A stretch of DNA of 64,000 nt from Shiella aurantiaca (GTDB taxonomy: Bacteria; Bacteroidota; Bacteroidia; Cytophagales; Cyclobacteriaceae): the NCBI GenBank assembly GCA_030412945.1, contig JAUHJS010000001.1, positions 635,709 to 699,708 on the forward strand, read 5' to 3'. The translations under genes were made by a program, and so were the position numbers. Every line of letters begins with the position of its first letter. Positions within the stretch are counted from its first letter, which is position 1. This document shows positions 50,644 to 59,365 of the stretch, one piece after another. The notes under the pieces are model-generated. The model did no database searches and was not told where the DNA came from. It worked only from the letters and a program-made list of their open reading frames with translations.

Positions 50644-51105
50644 TTAGTTAAGTGATGCTTTAATCGCCTCGAAATTGGGCAGGTCACCGGCCGACTCTAG
50701 TACTTCGGCATATTTGATTTTTCCCGCAGGGTCGATTACGAAAGCTGAACGCTTAGATACGCCCTTCATTCCCAAAACGAAATCTTGGTATAAAGCGCCA
50801 TATGCACCTGAAGTTTCCTTATTGAAATCAGATAGCAGAGGGAAATTGATATTTTCTTGTTGCTTGAATTTCTCCAAAGTGAATAATGAATCCACTGAAA
50901 TCCCCACTACCTCAGCATTAAGCGCATTGAAATCAGTTAGACTATCGCGCATAGTGCATAGTTCGGTAGTACATACGCTGGTAAAGGCTAGAGGGAAGAA
51001 CAATACCACAAGGTTTTTACCTTTGTAGTCTTCCAAAGAAACTTCTTTTTTGTTGGTATCGAATAGTTTGAATGAGGGCGCTGCGTCCCCTACTTTTAGT
51101 GCCAT
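50644..51105 (-). CDS. Peroxiredoxin (AhpE/Bcp-type)
   Basis: A 153-residue thiol peroxidase. The active region is LFFPLAFTSVCTTELCTMRDSL with the peroxidatic Cys at about residue 45 (SVCTTE), and a possible resolving Cys in ELCTM five residues on. VGISVDS and KRSAFVIDPAGKI follow. It reduces hydrogen peroxide and organic peroxides using thioredoxin-type reductants. The FTSVCTTE version resembles AhpE rather than classical Bcp (TPGCT). It lies between the YfhO gene and the toxin-antitoxin pair, transcribed alone. No consensus promoter found. Confidence 0.92.
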   Translation of the reverse strand: MALKVGDAAPSFKLFDTNKKEVSLEDYKGKNLVVLFFPLAFTSVCTTELCTMRDSLTDFNALNAEVVGISVDSLFTLEKFKQQENINFPLLSDFNKETSGAYGALYQDFVLGMKGVSKRSAFVIDPAGKIKYAEVLESAGDLPNFEAIKASLN

Positions 51106-51262
51106 AGTGATATATACTTATAGTTGAAAATCTATGTGAAGATATGACATCTTCCATTGGTTTTTGTTTTAAAAATAAGGGATAAATCGGATGCTTAGTT
51201 CAGACTTCCTAAAAAACTGGTAAAAAAAGTAAATAGAAAAGATCGTTAACCTTTCTTACCAT

Positions 51263-51607
51263 CTACTCCAAGTCCAGAACTATTCGTAAGTTCTCTTTAA
51301 TTTTTTCGGCAATATCGCTATCCACCTCACCCACTCTTTTAACCAGTCGCCTGTTGTCAATGGCTCTTACTTGGTCAATCATTATATCAGAATCTTCTTT
51401 GAGTCCCAATTTTGATTTCTTTAGATGCACCCTCAATATGTCGGAATCGGTTTGCACATTGGTCGTTATTGGGCAAACAATAGTCGATGGGTGCCCTTTT
51501 AACAAATTGGTTTGCACAATAATCACTGGCCTAACCTTTCCAGTTTCTGTACCCATTCTCGGATTTAGGTCAGCAATCCAGATTTCAAATTGCTTAATCT
51601 TCTTCAT
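51263..51607 (-). CDS. MazF/PemK-type toxin
   Basis: A 114-residue protein of the PemK/MazF family of mRNA-cleaving toxins: FEIWIADLNPRMGTETGKVRPVIIVQTNLL is the typical opening, followed by TIVCPITTN, the loop with HLKKSKLGLKEDSDIMIDQVRAIDNRRL and a C-terminal helix. The Arg and Thr residues used in RNA cutting are present (KVRPV; PITTN). It is encoded behind the antitoxin gene and overlaps it by 14 bases, the standard arrangement. Likely horizontally acquired, placed between the peroxiredoxin gene and ftsZ. Confidence 0.92.
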   Translation of the reverse strand: MKKIKQFEIWIADLNPRMGTETGKVRPVIIVQTNLLKGHPSTIVCPITTNVQTDSDILRVHLKKSKLGLKEDSDIMIDQVRAIDNRRLVKRVGEVDSDIAEKIKENLRIVLDLE

Positions 51608-51824
51608 TCAGCCTCTCAAATTCAGCCAATACATCTAAGCTATCTTTAGCAACAAGCTGTGATTCTTTACTCAGCTGCTTAGCCAAAAGTCTGCGTTTAT
51701 GAAGTCGGTTATAAAATTCAATCGCTTCGTTAATGTACCTGTTTCGGTTCATATTAACCTTGGATAAGATTTTCTCAGTTTCCTGAAAAATATCATCCTC
51801 TAATTTTAATGATAAATTTTTCAT
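51594..51824 (-). CDS. Antitoxin of the MazF-type pair, ribbon-helix-helix-like
   Basis: A 76-residue acidic-tailed protein. The N-terminal LSLKLEDDIFQETEKILSKVNMNRNRYINEAI (about 4-35) has the strand-helix-turn-helix pattern of ribbon-helix-helix DNA-binding proteins. The tail (RRLLAKQLSKES...AEFERLNEED) is helical and would wrap the toxin. It overlaps the toxin gene by 14 bases. Direct repeats ATATACTT at 51845-51852 and 51858-51865 next to the promoter suggest it represses its own transcription. Exact subfamily not identified. Confidence 0.85.
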   Translation of the reverse strand: MKNLSLKLEDDIFQETEKILSKVNMNRNRYINEAIEFYNRLHKRRLLAKQLSKESQLVAKDSLDVLAEFERLNEED

Positions 51825-51837
51825 CGCAATATTTTTC

Positions 51838-51865
51838 CAAAGGTATATACTTTTTGAATATACTT
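51838..51865 (-). promoter_or_regulatory. Promoter and operator of the toxin-antitoxin pair
   Basis: Minus strand -7 element TACCTTTG (51845-51838). Immediately beside it are two direct repeats ATATACTT (51845-51852 and 51858-51865, 13 bp apart), the first part of a palindrome GTATATAC (51843-51850). Repeats at this spacing fit paired ribbon-helix-helix dimers. Confidence 0.55.
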
Positions 51866-51965
51866 AAACTTTCTGGTAAAGCCGCATGGTATCAACATAA
51901 ACCGAAATTCTTTGATTCCACTTGGCTAATTCAGCATTAAGAAAAATCGCCTAAGCACCTAAAGC

Positions 51966-51988
51966 AAAAGAGGCCCGAAGGCCTCTTT
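51966..51988 (-). terminator. Terminator of the dcw cluster (after ftsZ)
   Basis: Minus strand: AAAGAGGCC (51988-51980) pairs with GGCCTCTTT (51975-51967), tetraloop 51979-51976, then T. It lies 8 bases past the ftsZ stop. Confidence 0.88.
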
Positions 51989-51995
51989 ATTGATA

Positions 51996-53552
51996 TTAGT
52001 CTACATTATCGTGTAGGAACCGATTATTTCCTAAGATTTGGTTGTCATCGTTCAGATTATATCGGCTGATGTTGTTTTCTGAGGAATGAGGCACATCTTG
52101 CAAATTCACATTTCTACGCAAATAGGCCGGTACCTCAAATTTATCACGGTAGCTATCGGAGCTATAATCATTACCCTTCATGCTTTGTATCTTATTGATA
52201 CGCTCGCGGGCTTGCTCTCTTAGCTTCTCACGCTTCGATTCTAAGTCTTCCTCTTTATGCACCTTAGTATATTCATCATCAGAAGGCATAAAACGATGCG
52301 TAGGTTTCTCCACAATTTCGTATTCCTCATCTAGTCCGAAGAAGAAATCTTGTGAGGAATTATTCTTTGGTTCTTCCTTCTTTGGAGGCTCGAAAGAATA
52401 GGTACGCACAGGTTCTGGCGCTTTGGGTGCCGGAGGTACTATGCGCGACATGATTGGCTCTTCTTTTTTGGGAGCAATGCTCGATTCATCAAACAGAGGA
52501 ATCTGCTTGTGGGTATCCAAATCAAAGACTTTGCGTACAGGTTCCTCGATTTTGTTGTACACCGAGGTTTCCGAAGGGTGTCTTTCAAATCCGGTAGCAA
52601 TTAAAGTTACACGGATTTTATTACCTAATGAGGTATCTACACCGTGACCAAATATCACTTCGGCCTCGTCCCCTGCTTTTTCTTGAATGAATTCTGTAAT
52701 ATCGGTAAGCTCATCCATCTGTAGTTCAGCTTGTTCGCCTGATACAATGGAAAGAAGAATCTTCTGAGCCCCTAGTATATTTCTATTATCTAATAATGGT
52801 GATGCCAAAGCCTCTTCGGCTGCTCTGCGCGCACGGTTTTCACCCTCAGTAGTTGCCGAACCCATTACAGCAGCTCCCGAGTTTTTCATGACCGTTTTCA
52901 CATCTTCAAAATCCACGTTTACATAACCTGGCACAGTGATAATCTCCGCTATACCTTTGGCCGCTGTAGTTAATACATTATCGGCTTGAGCAAAGGCGGT
53001 AGTAATGGTGAGGTTTCCGAAGATTTCGCGCAGCTGGTCGTTCAAGATTACCAGAACAGTATCGCAGTTTTCACGCAATTCTTTAATTCCTTGTTCCGCT
53101 TGCTGCATTTTCTTTTTGCCTTCGAAAGCAAAAGGTGCGGTAACAATTCCCACGGTAAGGATGTCTAACTCACGCGCTACTTTAGCAATAATAGGCGCAG
53201 CACCTGTACCAGTACCACCGCCCATTCCGGCCGTGATGAACACCATTTTGGTATCTTGGCTCAGCATGTCGCGGATATCTTCCTTACTTTCAATGGCCGC
53301 GTTCTTTCCTTTTTCAGGGTTTGCTCCGGCACCCAGTCCTTGGGTAAGGTTAGCACCCAATTGCAGGCGAGTAGGCACTTTGCTGGCTTTTAGGGCCTGT
53401 GCATCGGTATTGCAAATAATGAACTCTACATCTTTAATGCCCTGATTAAACATGTGGTTAACCGCATTGCTACCTCCGCCACCAACACCTATCACCTTAA
53501 TGATAGATTTGTGATGGGTAGGAAGTTCAAATTTATACGTGTTATCAGCCAT
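51996..53552 (-). CDS. ftsZ: Cell division protein FtsZ
   Basis: A 518-residue tubulin-like GTPase forming the division ring. The GTPase core includes KVIGVGGGGSNAVNHMF, the tubulin signature GMGGGTGTGAAPI, and the catalytic T7 loop (VDFEDV). After about residue 330 comes a long, charged, proline-rich linker typical of Bacteroidota FtsZ. A conserved FEVPAYLRRNVNLQDV segment (about 480) follows, which is probably the partner-binding peptide. It is followed by some 30 further residues (SSENNISRYNLNDDNQILG) instead of ending the protein. It is the last gene of the cluster, 27 bases after ftsA. Confidence 0.97.
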   Translation of the reverse strand: MADNTYKFELPTHHKSIIKVIGVGGGGSNAVNHMFNQGIKDVEFIICNTDAQALKASKVPTRLQLGANLTQGLGAGANPEKGKNAAIESKEDIRDMLSQDTKMVFITAGMGGGTGTGAAPIIAKVARELDILTVGIVTAPFAFEGKKKMQQAEQGIKELRENCDTVLVILNDQLREIFGNLTITTAFAQADNVLTTAAKGIAEIITVPGYVNVDFEDVKTVMKNSGAAVMGSATTEGENRARRAAEEALASPLLDNRNILGAQKILLSIVSGEQAELQMDELTDITEFIQEKAGDEAEVIFGHGVDTSLGNKIRVTLIATGFERHPSETSVYNKIEEPVRKVFDLDTHKQIPLFDESSIAPKKEEPIMSRIVPPAPKAPEPVRTYSFEPPKKEEPKNNSSQDFFFGLDEEYEIVEKPTHRFMPSDDEYTKVHKEEDLESKREKLREQARERINKIQSMKGNDYSSDSYRDKFEVPAYLRRNVNLQDVPHSSENNISRYNLNDDNQILGNNRFLHDNVD

Positions 53553-53579
53553 GAGAAATGTGTTTAGGGTTTTAATATT

Positions 53580-54905
53580 TTATTGATTGTAATCGGATTT
53601 ATCATCGAAATCATCCATCAAGAGGCCTTTGGTCTTGTCCAAAATCTTCTTGAAGAAATCACCACCTTGTACGCTCGCTTCTTTCTTATTTTTGGGCGAA
53701 TAGGTGTTTTGGGTATTCATCTTACGCTCCAGATAACGATTTTCACGCTCATCCAAAGCACGGAAGCCAGAAAGCACCAAACCTACCGAAGTGGCATACA
53801 TGGGACTCTTCACAATTTCGTGTTTGCTCTTGCCCAAGTGCTCGTTAGGGTATCCAATGCGGGTTTCTACGCCTGTCATGTATTCAAACAACTGACGCAC
53901 CGAGTGCAGCTGCGAACCTCCTCCTGTAATGACCAAGCCAGCGGCTAAGCGACCTTCGTATCCTGAAGAAATGATTTCGGCATGTACTAATTCGATAATC
54001 TCCTCCATGCGTGCTTCAATGATATTGGCCAGGTTACGAACCGAAATTTCTTTAGGAGCGCGATTGCGTAAGCCAGGAATTGAGATAATCTCATTAGGAT
54101 TTGCCTCTTCGGCAATGGCCTTTCCAAACTTGGATTTTAGCAATTCGGCTTGATGCTGCATGACGCTACATCCCTGCTTGATATCAGCCGTAATGATGTT
54201 CCCTCCGAAAGGAATCACAGCCGTATGGCGGATGATATTATCATGGAAAATTGCAATATCAGTGGTACCACCTCCAATATCTACCAAGCATACACCTGCT
54301 TCTTTTTCTTCTTCGCTAAGCACCGCCAAACTAGAAGCCAATGGTTCTAAAATCAAATTTTCGATTTCTAAACCTGCTCTGCGCACGCACTTATTGATAT
54401 TATGGATGGCATTTGTATGGGCTGTAATCACATGAAAATCAGCTTCTAACTTCACACCACTCATCCCCACAGGATCTTTAATGCCTTCTTCGTAATCCAC
54501 GATATAGTCTTGTGGCATTACGTGAATAATTTCGCTACCCGGAGGAATCACGATTTTGTACATATCGTTGGTCAGACGATTTACATCTTCTATGGTGATT
54601 TCATCTTCCGAACTATCACGAGTAATGCTACCATGGTGGATGGAGCTTTTGATATGCTGTCCGGCTATACCTACATTGACCACGCCAATGTTGATACCAG
54701 AGTTTTCTTCAGCTTCGGCCACGGCCTTTTTAATGGCCTCAACGGTTTTTTCGATATTGGTTACGATTCCACGGATAACGCCATCAGACACGGCCTTTCC
54801 CATGCCGAGTACTTCCAACTTCCCAAATTCGTTCTTACGACCTACAATGGCGCAGATTTTGGTGGTTCCAATATCAAGACCTACCACAATTTTTTCCTGG
54901 CTCAT
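53580..54905 (-). CDS. ftsA: Cell division protein FtsA
   Basis: A 441-residue actin-like ATPase that tethers FtsZ to the membrane. The start is ATG 54905 (MSQEKIVVGLDIGTTKICAIVG); the frame extends upstream to 54974 but this overlaps ftsQ and adds nothing familiar. Motifs: phosphate 1 GLDIGTTK, GVVNVGIAGQHIKS of the 1C subdomain, VCLVDIGGGTTDIAIF, ITGGGSQLHSVRQLF. The C terminus (FFKKILDKTKGLLMDDF) contains the amphipathic membrane-targeting helix. It lies 34 bases after ftsQ. Confidence 0.97.
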   Translation of the reverse strand: MSQEKIVVGLDIGTTKICAIVGRKNEFGKLEVLGMGKAVSDGVIRGIVTNIEKTVEAIKKAVAEAEENSGINIGVVNVGIAGQHIKSSIHHGSITRDSSEDEITIEDVNRLTNDMYKIVIPPGSEIIHVMPQDYIVDYEEGIKDPVGMSGVKLEADFHVITAHTNAIHNINKCVRRAGLEIENLILEPLASSLAVLSEEEKEAGVCLVDIGGGTTDIAIFHDNIIRHTAVIPFGGNIITADIKQGCSVMQHQAELLKSKFGKAIAEEANPNEIISIPGLRNRAPKEISVRNLANIIEARMEEIIELVHAEIISSGYEGRLAAGLVITGGGSQLHSVRQLFEYMTGVETRIGYPNEHLGKSKHEIVKSPMYATSVGLVLSGFRALDERENRYLERKMNTQNTYSPKNKKEASVQGGDFFKKILDKTKGLLMDDFDDKSDYNQ

Positions 54906-54939
54906 AGAATATCTTTTCTTTAGTGTATAATCTAATTCA

Positions 54940-55707
54940 TCATTCACAAACAATCTGTCCTTCAAACTGCACACTTACACGCGTGTAGGCGTTCCAGCCT
55001 TTGCGCGGTAGGATTTGTTCGTAAAACAGCGATAACTTATTGAATTTTTCTTCAAATCCCTCAGCCTTACCGAATTCTATTTTCTGTTTGCCTACTTGAG
55101 GGTACAGGGTAATTTTCCCTTTGGAGTCGATATCCAATTCAGAAATTTGGGCACGCCAAAACTCAGAAGCATTAATATAATTCAATAGCTCAAAAATAGC
55201 TTTTCCATGCTCATTTTGCATAAAATCACCCGGTTTTATTTTACGGGAAAACGTACCCGAAATAATAGGAACTCGGCTACTGTAGCGGGAAGAAATGGGA
55301 ACTACCAATCCATCATTGGTCAAGTAGAAATCATCCCCTCCTCTACTGAAACGGGCCATAGGCCTACGCTGCTTCACATTGACCATGATATTGCCTTTCA
55401 AATCTTTATACACATCGGCCTTGCGCACGAAAAGGTTCTCTTCTACCCTTCTTTCCAACTCACGCAAATTAATGGCTGACATATCAGTGCCAATCAGTTT
55501 ATCGCGGCCTTTGGCGGTCAATAGCGAACGTACATCTTCTTCGGTAAGGTAGTAGTTATCGTATTGATCTTCAATATCAATGAATAGCTGTTGGCATACC
55601 TTGGCTTGTTGCTTTTTCTGCACAAAACTGATGCTGGCTACCAATATCAATAAGGCCGGAATAATGCGCAGCCACTTGTTTTTACCTATGTCTTTCCACT
55701 TACTCAT
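54940..55707 (-). CDS. ftsQ: Cell division protein FtsQ (DivIB)
   Basis: A 255-residue bitopic protein. A short cytoplasmic start and one membrane helix (about 13-27, LRIIPALLILVASISF) are followed by a POTRA-type domain (about 40-110, LTEEDVRSLLTAKGRDKLIGTDMSAINLRELE) and the FtsQ domain. The domain has FVRKADVYKDLKGNIMVNVKQRRPMARF, LTNDGLVVPISSRY and a final RKGWNAYTRVSVQFEGQIVCE. It overlaps murC by 8 bases at its start. Shorter and weakly conserved, as usual. Scaffold of the divisome in the periplasm. Confidence 0.93.
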   Translation of the reverse strand: MSKWKDIGKNKWLRIIPALLILVASISFVQKKQQAKVCQQLFIDIEDQYDNYYLTEEDVRSLLTAKGRDKLIGTDMSAINLRELERRVEENLFVRKADVYKDLKGNIMVNVKQRRPMARFSRGGDDFYLTNDGLVVPISSRYSSRVPIISGTFSRKIKPGDFMQNEHGKAIFELLNYINASEFWRAQISELDIDSKGKITLYPQVGKQKIEFGKAEGFEEKFNKLSLFYEQILPRKGWNAYTRVSVQFEGQIVCE

Positions 55708-57094
55708 AGCGCTTCATTAGGGTGTTTTTGATGGGTTGTACCAATTGGTCGATATCTCCTGCTCCAATGGTTACCACTACTTCTAAGTCCATACGCTCCA
55801 TTTTATGCAGCGCGGTCATTTTGCTTACCAACTCTTTGTAGGACGAGGTAATTTCGGGTAGCAACATCTGGGCATTTACGCCCTCTATCGGCAATTCCCT
55901 AGCCGGATAAATATCCAAAAGTAATACCTCATCGGCCAAGCTCAGGCTTTCGGAGAAGCCTTCGGCAAAATCGCGGGTACGGGTAAACAAATGCGGCTGA
56001 AAAAGTGCCGTAATCTTTTTATCAGGATACAAGGCCCTCACACTTTTGAGGAATGCCTCAATTTCTGCCGGATGATGGGCATAATCATCAATGAAAATAA
56101 TCTTAGGACTACGGATGATGTATTCGAAGCGTCTTTTAACACCTGCAAAAGCCCCAATAGCGGATTTTACCTGTGCGGGCGCCATGCCTGAAAGCAAGGC
56201 GGAAACTGCCGCTGCGGTAGCATTTTCTACATTGTGATAGCCCGGAACAGCCAAGGCTATATCCTGAATATGAATATCTTTCCATGCAAAATCGAACACA
56301 AAGCAGCCATTCACAATGGTGATGTTTTGTGCTTGGGCATCGCCCCGCTCAATTCCGTAAGTGATCGTTTCTTGGGGAATTGGATTGGGCAACAATTGGC
56401 TTACAATTCGCTGATTGATAATCAATTGCCCCTTTGACGAAAGGCGGGCAATAAAATCTTTAAAGGATTGCGTAAGCGCATCTTTATCCCCATAAATATC
56501 CAAATGATCGGCATCGGCTGCTGTAACAATGGCAATATTAGGATGCAAAGTGAGGAATGAACGGTCAAACTCATCGGCTTCCACTACAACCAGCGAACCG
56601 GCCAAAGCCTGCTGATTCAACACTAGGTTGGAATTAAAATTCACGGCAATTCCACCCAAGAAGGCCGCACAATCGATACCTCCGTGATGCAGCACATGAG
56701 CCACCATAGAGCTGGTGGTGGTTTTCCCGTGCGTGCCTGCTACGGCTATGCTGGTAGAGCCTTCGGTGATAAGACCCAGCACCTGCGAGCGCTTCATGAT
56801 GGTATAGCCTTGGGCTTTTAGCCAGGCATGCTCTTGATGGTCTTTAGGAATGGCCGGAGTATAAATTACTAAGCAGGTTTCTTTATTCTCCTTCACTTGA
56901 GCAGGAATAGCCGACACTTCATCGGTAAAATGAATCTTGATTCCTTCTTTTATCAATTCGCTAGTGAGTGCAGTGGGGGTTTTATCATAGCCATACACCT
57001 CGCAGCCGTTTGCATGGAACCAACGAGCAATAGCCGACATGCCAATGCCACCTACTCCCAAAAAATACACAATATGTACGTTTTCTATCTTCAC
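55700..57094 (-). CDS. murC: UDP-N-acetylmuramate-L-alanine ligase
   Basis: A 464-residue Mur ligase that adds L-alanine to UDP-MurNAc. Motifs: GVGGIGMSAIARWF for the nucleotide-sugar, ATP loop VAGTHGKTTTSSMV, VEADEFDRSFL, TAADADHLDIYGD, and the C-terminal FIDDYAHHPAEIEAFL and FQPHLFTRTRDF. Full length. The start overlaps murG by 4 bases and the end overlaps the ftsQ start by 8, so it is tightly coupled. Confidence 0.97.
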   Translation of the reverse strand: MKIENVHIVYFLGVGGIGMSAIARWFHANGCEVYGYDKTPTALTSELIKEGIKIHFTDEVSAIPAQVKENKETCLVIYTPAIPKDHQEHAWLKAQGYTIMKRSQVLGLITEGSTSIAVAGTHGKTTTSSMVAHVLHHGGIDCAAFLGGIAVNFNSNLVLNQQALAGSLVVVEADEFDRSFLTLHPNIAIVTAADADHLDIYGDKDALTQSFKDFIARLSSKGQLIINQRIVSQLLPNPIPQETITYGIERGDAQAQNITIVNGCFVFDFAWKDIHIQDIALAVPGYHNVENATAAAVSALLSGMAPAQVKSAIGAFAGVKRRFEYIIRSPKIIFIDDYAHHPAEIEAFLKSVRALYPDKKITALFQPHLFTRTRDFAEGFSESLSLADEVLLLDIYPARELPIEGVNAQMLLPEITSSYKELVSKMTALHKMERMDLEVVVTIGAGDIDQLVQPIKNTLMKRYE

Positions 57095-58200
57095 TGTATT
57101 ATGCGAACTAATTCATCTACTATCTTATTGGCCGCTTCCGGTTTGGCCAGTTTGCTTATTTCTTTTTTGAAACTTTGCTTTCTTTCCTCATCAGAAAGTA
57201 AGAGCAAGGCTTCTTTTACCAAGCGCTCGGGAGCTTCGGCATCGGTCACCATCATGGCGGCATGATGCTGCACCAAGGCTTGGGCATTTTTGGTTTGGTG
57301 GTCTTCTGCCACATTGGGCGAAGGCACAAAAATGGCTGGCTTCTGGGCTAAGCAGAGTTCTGAGATAGATAAAGCTCCGGCACGCGATATCACTACATCG
57401 GCTGCGGCATAGGCCAGGTCCATGTCTTTGATAAACTCCATCACTCGTATATTCTCCTGACTGATAAATTCCAGCTCAGAGGCAATGCCTTCGTAATACA
57501 GTTTGCCAGTTTGCCAGATAAGCTGCACTTGAGCTGCCACCAACTCCTCGATATGTTTTAATATACTTTGGTTGATAGTGCGTGCACCCAAGCTCCCTCC
57601 TATCACTAGGAGGGTTTTCTTGTCTGCATCTAGCCGGAAATGCTTACGGGCTTTGTCCAGCTTTTCATCCACCTGTGTTATGTCTTTTCGCACGGGATTG
57701 CCCGTTACTACAATTTTATCTTTCGGAAAATAGCGCTCCATGCCATCGTGCGCCACGCAAATAGATTGCACCTTGTTGCGAAGCAATTTATTGGTGAGCC
57801 CGGCATAAGAATTCTGCTCTTGAATCAAGGCGGGAATACCTTTCAGCACAGCCGCATACAAAAGCGGGCCGCTGGCATAGCCACCCACGCCTACTACGGC
57901 ATGTGGTTTAAACTGACGGATAATCTGGCGCGCCTTCCACAAACTGGAAATGAGTTTGAAAGGAAAGGAAAGATTGGCTAAAGTAAGGCTACGCTGAATG
58001 CCGCTGATCCATAAGCCAATAATTTCATAGCCTGCCTCGGGCACTTTTTGCATTTCCATGCGGCCTTTAGCACCTACAAACAAGATTTCAGCATCAGGAA
58101 AACGATCTTTAAAATGGTTGGCAATAGCAATAGCCGGATACACGTGCCCTCCGGTACCTCCTCCACTAATAATGATGCGATATGGCTGCTGCTTTTCCAA
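57091..58200 (-). CDS. murG: UDP-GlcNAc:lipid I transferase MurG
   Basis: A 369-residue glycosyltransferase (GT28) that adds GlcNAc to lipid I giving lipid II, at the inner side of the membrane. The glycine-rich loop GGTGGHVYPAIAIA opens the protein (residues 11-24). VGVGGYASGPLLYAAV follows, then the second GGSLGARTINQSIL, AYAAADVVISRAGALSISEL and IFVPSPNVAEDHQTKNA in the donor-binding half. It overlaps murC by 4 bases and lies 1 base after ftsW. Confidence 0.97.
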   Translation of the reverse strand: MEKQQPYRIIISGGGTGGHVYPAIAIANHFKDRFPDAEILFVGAKGRMEMQKVPEAGYEIIGLWISGIQRSLTLANLSFPFKLISSLWKARQIIRQFKPHAVVGVGGYASGPLLYAAVLKGIPALIQEQNSYAGLTNKLLRNKVQSICVAHDGMERYFPKDKIVVTGNPVRKDITQVDEKLDKARKHFRLDADKKTLLVIGGSLGARTINQSILKHIEELVAAQVQLIWQTGKLYYEGIASELEFISQENIRVMEFIKDMDLAYAAADVVISRAGALSISELCLAQKPAIFVPSPNVAEDHQTKNAQALVQHHAAMMVTDAEAPERLVKEALLLLSDEERKQSFKKEISKLAKPEAANKIVDELVRIIQ

Positions 58201-58201
58201 T

Positions 58202-59365
58202 TTAGGCTGCTTTTGAGATTTTACTTCTATTCCCTGATTTCACTTGCATATTCACTTCCTCTACCTCGCCTTTACTTACACTCAGTACAATGCCAATGGA
58301 CAGACCCGTAAAGAGCAGCGAGGTTCCTCCCATACTTATCATGGGAAGCGGCTGCCCTGTGACAGGCAATAATCCCACGGACACACCAATGTTCACCATG
58401 GCTTGAATCACCAAAGCAAAAGTTACCCCTGCTGAAAGCAAGCCACCAAAGGCACGCTCGCTATTGGCTACGGCTATCATGCCGCGGTAGAGCAAGGCCA
58501 AATACAAGAACAAAACAGTGACTCCACCCACCAAGCCGTATTCTTCCACCACAATGGCGTAGATATAATCCGACTCGGCAAAAGGCAAGCGGTTGCGCTG
58601 GGCGGAATGCCCGGCCCCCTTACCAATTACTCCACCTGTGGCAATGGCAATGTAGGATTGCTGCGCCTGATAAGGAACTTCCGTAGGACTGATAAAATTT
58701 TGGATACGGGAAATCACGGTTTTACCGCGTGTTCCCAAGGCCAGCGCAAGGCTTCCGGCCAAGGCACCAATTAAAACCAACATGAGCAGATATTTCACCG
58801 GAACACGTCCGATAAACATGAGCAACATGCAGGTGGCAAAAAGTAATACGGCTGTGGAGAAGTTTGACAAGGCAATCAGCCCGCAAATCACGCCACACCA
58901 CAAAAGAACCGGAATAAGCGCTGCTTTAAAATCATCTATATTTTGTTGGCGCTTGCTAAGCATAGCGGCCACATTGGCAATAAGGGCAAGTTTGGCCAAA
59001 TCGGATGGCTGAAACGACTGATTGATAATAGGAATGCGAATCCAGCGAGACGCCTCGTTGATGCTATCGCCAAAGAAAAAGGCATATAAAAGCAAAGGCA
59101 CAGAGGCCATCAAGGCAAAGCGCGAAAGTTTGGAATAATAACGATAATCGATTTTATGCGATACCCACACGGCTACCAAGCCCAAGATAATTAGGGCGCT
59201 GTGCTTCAATAAAAACGCCTCGGGCGTAGAGGAACGTCTGTACGCCAAAGTGCCCGTGGCACTGTACACTACCAAAATACTAATAATAGAGAAGGCGAAA
59301 ACGATAAACCAAATTACCGGATCTCCCTTCAAATTCCTGTCTGTCCAAGCCTTAACTGCGTTCAT
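58202..59365 (-). CDS. ftsW: Lipid II polymerase FtsW
   Basis: A 387-residue SEDS-family membrane protein with ten predicted helices. Motifs: SRWIRIPIINQSFQPSDLAKLALI, the long periplasmic loop with KGAGHSAQRNRLPFAESDYIYAIVVEEYGLVGG, and the final GVSVGLLPVTGQPLPMISMGGTSLLFTGLSIG. It polymerises septal glycan strands together with FtsI. It starts 4 bases inside the end of murD (ATGA junction) and is followed by murG. Confidence 0.96.
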   Translation of the reverse strand: MNAVKAWTDRNLKGDPVIWFIVFAFSIISILVVYSATGTLAYRRSSTPEAFLLKHSALIILGLVAVWVSHKIDYRYYSKLSRFALMASVPLLLYAFFFGDSINEASRWIRIPIINQSFQPSDLAKLALIANVAAMLSKRQQNIDDFKAALIPVLLWCGVICGLIALSNFSTAVLLFATCMLLMFIGRVPVKYLLMLVLIGALAGSLALALGTRGKTVISRIQNFISPTEVPYQAQQSYIAIATGGVIGKGAGHSAQRNRLPFAESDYIYAIVVEEYGLVGGVTVLFLYLALLYRGMIAVANSERAFGGLLSAGVTFALVIQAMVNIGVSVGLLPVTGQPLPMISMGGTSLLFTGLSIGIVLSVSKGEVEEVNMQVKSGNRSKISKAA

